From Actinobacteria bacterium UBA5176 (GTDB lineage: Bacteria > Actinomycetota > UBA4738), in assembly GCA_002413305.1 (NCBI GenBank), contig DHWS01000099.1:1-6384 (forward strand): DNA of 6,384 nucleotides. The letters run 5' to 3'. The position numbers and the translations under genes are program-made. Position 1 is the stretch's first letter; each line of letters begins with the position of its first letter. Below, piece by piece: positions 4,424 to 6,384 of the stretch. A model generated the notes under the pieces. The model was not told the origin of the DNA and made no database searches. It was given only the letters and a program-made list of their open reading frames with translations.

Positions 4424-5401
4424 GTGTCAAAGACCAACATCCTTCGGATCGCCGAGCGAATCCCCGACGAGGCTGCCGCCTATGAGTACCTGGAGCAGCT
4501 TCGGTGGAACGGCTCGCCGGTCTGTCCCCACTGTGGGAACGAGGACCGCTGCTACTTCCTGACCCCGGCCAACGGCAAGAGCCGCGCCACCCGTACCGGG
4601 AAGCCCACACAGCGCCGCCTCTGGAAGTGCGCGGCCTGCCGTCGCCAGTTCTCGGTCCTCACCGACACGGTCATGCACGGGACCAAGATTCCGGTTCGGA
4701 CGTGGGTGTTCGTGCTGTTCGAGATGTGCGCGAGCAAGAACGGCGTCAGCGCCCGCGAGATCGAGCGGAAGTACGGCCTTTGCCCTCGGAGCGCGTGGTT
4801 CCTCACCCAGCGCATCCGGGAGGCCATGAAGGACGACGGCCTCGGCATGTTCGTGGGAAAGATCGTCGCCGATGAGACGTGGATCGGCGGTCAGCCCCGA
4901 TACCGTCACGGCCACAAGGCCGGAACGGGTGGGCAGGGCGTCACCGACAAGACGCCGGTCCTCTCCCTCGTGAACACCACCACTGGGCAGGTCCGCTCGA
5001 AGGTGGTCCCTGATGTGACCGGGGCGACGCTCCGCAAGGCCATCGCCGAGCGCGTCAACATGGCGGCCTCCGTGCTCTACACGGACAGCGGCAACCAGTA
5101 CCGACAGATCGGCCAGGAGTTCGCTGCCCATGAGAGTGTTGACCACCACGTCGGCGAGTACGTCCGGGGCGACGTGACCACCAACCACGCCGAGGGCTAC
5201 TTCTCGCAGTTGAAGCGGTCGCTCGACGGGACGCACCACCGGATCAGCGTGGAGCACCTGCCGCGCTACCTGGCGGAGTTCGACTACCGCTACTCGACGC
5301 GGGAGGCCACCGACAAGGAGCGCATGGGCGACCTGCTCCACCGCGTCGGCGGACGGCGGCTCGCCTACAGGCCCCTCACCCGCGCCGCTTCCGGGGCTTG
5401 A
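4424..5401 (+). CDS. IS1595-family transposase
   Basis: A 325-residue DDE transposase that looks complete. Residues 34-76 form the N-terminal zinc ribbon of the family (CPHC at 34-37, CAAC at 69-72, then RRQFSVLTDTVMHGTKIP). A helix-turn-helix-like part follows (SAREIERKYGL, about 109-119). The catalytic core has D150 in VADETWIGG, D221 in LYTDSGNQY, and E257 with K264 in TTNHAEGYFSQLKRS, the expected E-x6-K spacing. The family tail GTHHRISVEHLPRYLAEFDY follows. All catalytic residues are present and I see no frameshift, so it may be active. GTG 4424 is preferred because of the -10 element six bases upstream and the natural SKTNILRIAERIPDE start. No terminal inverted repeats could be matched between 4340-4424 and 5340-5480. 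The last 26 bases overlap the 3' end of the opposite-strand methyltransferase-specificity gene, so the element either inserted at that gene's end or lacks its own right flank. Confidence 0.88.
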   Translation: MSKTNILRIAERIPDEAAAYEYLEQLRWNGSPVCPHCGNEDRCYFLTPANGKSRATRTGKPTQRRLWKCAACRRQFSVLTDTVMHGTKIPVRTWVFVLFEMCASKNGVSAREIERKYGLCPRSAWFLTQRIREAMKDDGLGMFVGKIVADETWIGGQPRYRHGHKAGTGGQGVTDKTPVLSLVNTTTGQVRSKVVPDVTGATLRKAIAERVNMAASVLYTDSGNQYRQIGQEFAAHESVDHHVGEYVRGDVTTNHAEGYFSQLKRSLDGTHHRISVEHLPRYLAEFDYRYSTREATDKERMGDLLHRVGGRRLAYRPLTRAASGA

Positions 5402-6384
5402 GCATCGCTCCCATCGCCACCTCGAAGGGCTCCTCGATCTTGGTGCGAAGGTCCATGTCCGGCTTGGCCTCCGGCTGGCCCTCCTCGGGCCACGCCTCGG
5501 CCGCCGTCGCCTCGGCCTCTTCCTGCGAATCCAGGGCGGCCCGCCGAGCGGCTATGGAACGGTCGAACGTCTCGGCCACCTTCCGCTGTTGCCCGATGCT
5601 CGGCAGCGGAGGGACCGGAAGCCGCAGCAGTTGCTCGGCGCTCTCCAGCCGGGTCCTGTTGCTCGTGCCCGTCGCCATGCCCTCCAGCAGTTCGCGAGCC
5701 GGGCGGCTTCGCAGTAGGAGTTGGAGGTACACGGGCGATGCTTCCGACGGGTTCTTGACCCGGTAGGCGAACATCTCCAGACTCATGACCATACCGTCTA
5801 CATCCGCCCCGGCCACGGCGACAGACCCCTTTACGGCGTCGATGCCGGAGACGACCAGATCGCCCGCACGGACAACCCAAAGCTCCCTCGGCGAGTAGCC
5901 GACGGTCTGGAGACCCTTGGGCCGGATCGTCCCCGTGAGCCGGTTGATCTCGGCGAACGGGTATTCGCCCCGGCGGCTCGGTTCGGGGTGCTCCAGAGGC
6001 GCGGCTTCCAAGTAGCGCCCGAGCGTCGGGGGATCGCCGAACCGCTCCCGAAGCTCTCGGACTCGCTGGAGGTAACGGGCATTGAAGAAGTCCAGGCGGG
6101 ACGAGCCGCCCTCATCGGCCGTGACGTAGAAGGCCGTGCCGAACCCCGGTACGCCCTCGGCGGCCTGCTGAGCCTTCGACCTGTCCAGCCATCCCTCCTC
6201 GTACCGCGCCAGCACGGCGTCCCGCACCGCCTGGAACAGTAGCCTGACCTGCGGCAGGTCATCGCCCACCCAGTCGCCGGTCGGGCCGTATCCCACCCGC
6301 TCGGCGTGGGCGTAGAAGATCGGCTCGGCGGGGGCCTTGCCGGGTTCCGGCTTCCGCACGAGGAAGATCACCGAGGTCTTGGCG
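5376..6384 (-). CDS. N6-adenine DNA methyltransferase / specificity-domain fusion, C-terminal part
   Basis: The frame enters from the right edge with no start in the window; 335 codons are visible. It opens with AKTSVIFLVRK, which matches the last conserved strand of type I (HsdM-like) N6-adenine methyltransferases (KTS-VLFL). The next ~90 residues (DDLPQVRLLFQAVRDAVL and after) form a helical connector. From SRLDFFNARY on there is one target recognition domain as in HsdS. GEYPFAEINRL and WVVRAGDLVVSGIDAVKGS (the 'GD-hhhS' turn) are followed by YLQLLLRSRPARELLEGMAT and GTSNRTRLESAEQLLRLPVP, then PPLPSIGQQRKVAETFD, which leads into a helical arm. The polypeptide would methylate adenine in a site chosen by its own recognition domain, as in M-S fusion or type IIG/I-like systems. 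Whether a nuclease domain lies upstream cannot be seen. The C-terminus ends in a basic KPRKRRG. The GTG at 6371 is internal. The stop overlaps the IS1595 transposase gene tail to tail. Confidence 0.78.
   Translation of the reverse strand, partial: AKTSVIFLVRKPEPGKAPAEPIFYAHAERVGYGPTGDWVGDDLPQVRLLFQAVRDAVLARYEEGWLDRSKAQQAAEGVPGFGTAFYVTADEGGSSRLDFFNARYLQRVRELRERFGDPPTLGRYLEAAPLEHPEPSRRGEYPFAEINRLTGTIRPKGLQTVGYSPRELWVVRAGDLVVSGIDAVKGSVAVAGADVDGMVMSLEMFAYRVKNPSEASPVYLQLLLRSRPARELLEGMATGTSNRTRLESAEQLLRLPVPPLPSIGQQRKVAETFDRSIAARRAALDSQEEAEATAAEAWPEEGQPEAKPDMDLRTKIEEPFEVAMGAMLKPRKRRG

Noticed and set aside
4427..5341. Minus-strand open frame of 304 codons
   Set aside because: It is the antisense shadow of the IS1595 transposase, whose zinc ribbon and catalytic residues are clear on the plus strand.
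5721..6242. Plus-strand open frame of 173 codons
   Set aside because: It is antisense to the methyltransferase-specificity gene and has no recognisable domain.

Overview
The window is GC-rich DNA with GC-rich third codon positions, actinobacterial-type leaderless promoters and a secreted protein family common in Actinomycetota. It most likely comes from a high-GC actinobacterium, perhaps an uncultured soil-type lineage. No rRNA, tRNA or CRISPR array was seen, so this placement is inference.

Layout from left to right. (i) 1-142: no gene recognised. (ii) 143-1600: one minus-strand gene for an exported protein built from two tandem ~194-residue modules ('choice-of-anchor P' type), with a strong ribosome binding site, a leader hairpin and an 18-bp terminator-like hairpin downstream. 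(iii) 1680-2378: the C-terminal half of an IS256-family transposase with its probable right inverted repeat. The N-terminal half and left end are gone. (iv) 2379-3060: a broken gene joining an XRE-type helix-turn-helix to a SnoaL/NTF2-like domain. It loses its start at the IS256 end and carries a one-base frameshift. (v) 3060-3740: more debris, namely a minus-strand remnant of a small membrane protein and a plus-strand N-terminal membrane-anchor fragment. (vi) 3741-4369: a compact overlapping gene pair, a putative BECR-fold nuclease (PBECR-like) followed by a DUF2283 protein. It has toxin-antitoxin-like organisation and a promoter that appears to give a leaderless transcript. (vii) 4424-5401: an intact-looking IS1595-family transposase, also with a leaderless-type promoter whose upstream part overlaps a 9-bp palindrome. 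(viii) 5376-6384: on the minus strand and running off the right edge, the end of an N6-adenine DNA methyltransferase joined to a type I specificity (HsdS-like) domain. Its 3' end overlaps the transposase tail to tail.

The central and right parts look like an accessory or defence-type region: restriction-modification, a possible toxin-antitoxin pair, two transposases and several decaying genes. The two most interesting items are the overlapping nuclease/DUF2283 pair and the palindrome-controlled transposase next to the methyltransferase-specificity fusion. Functional links between them are inferred from position only.
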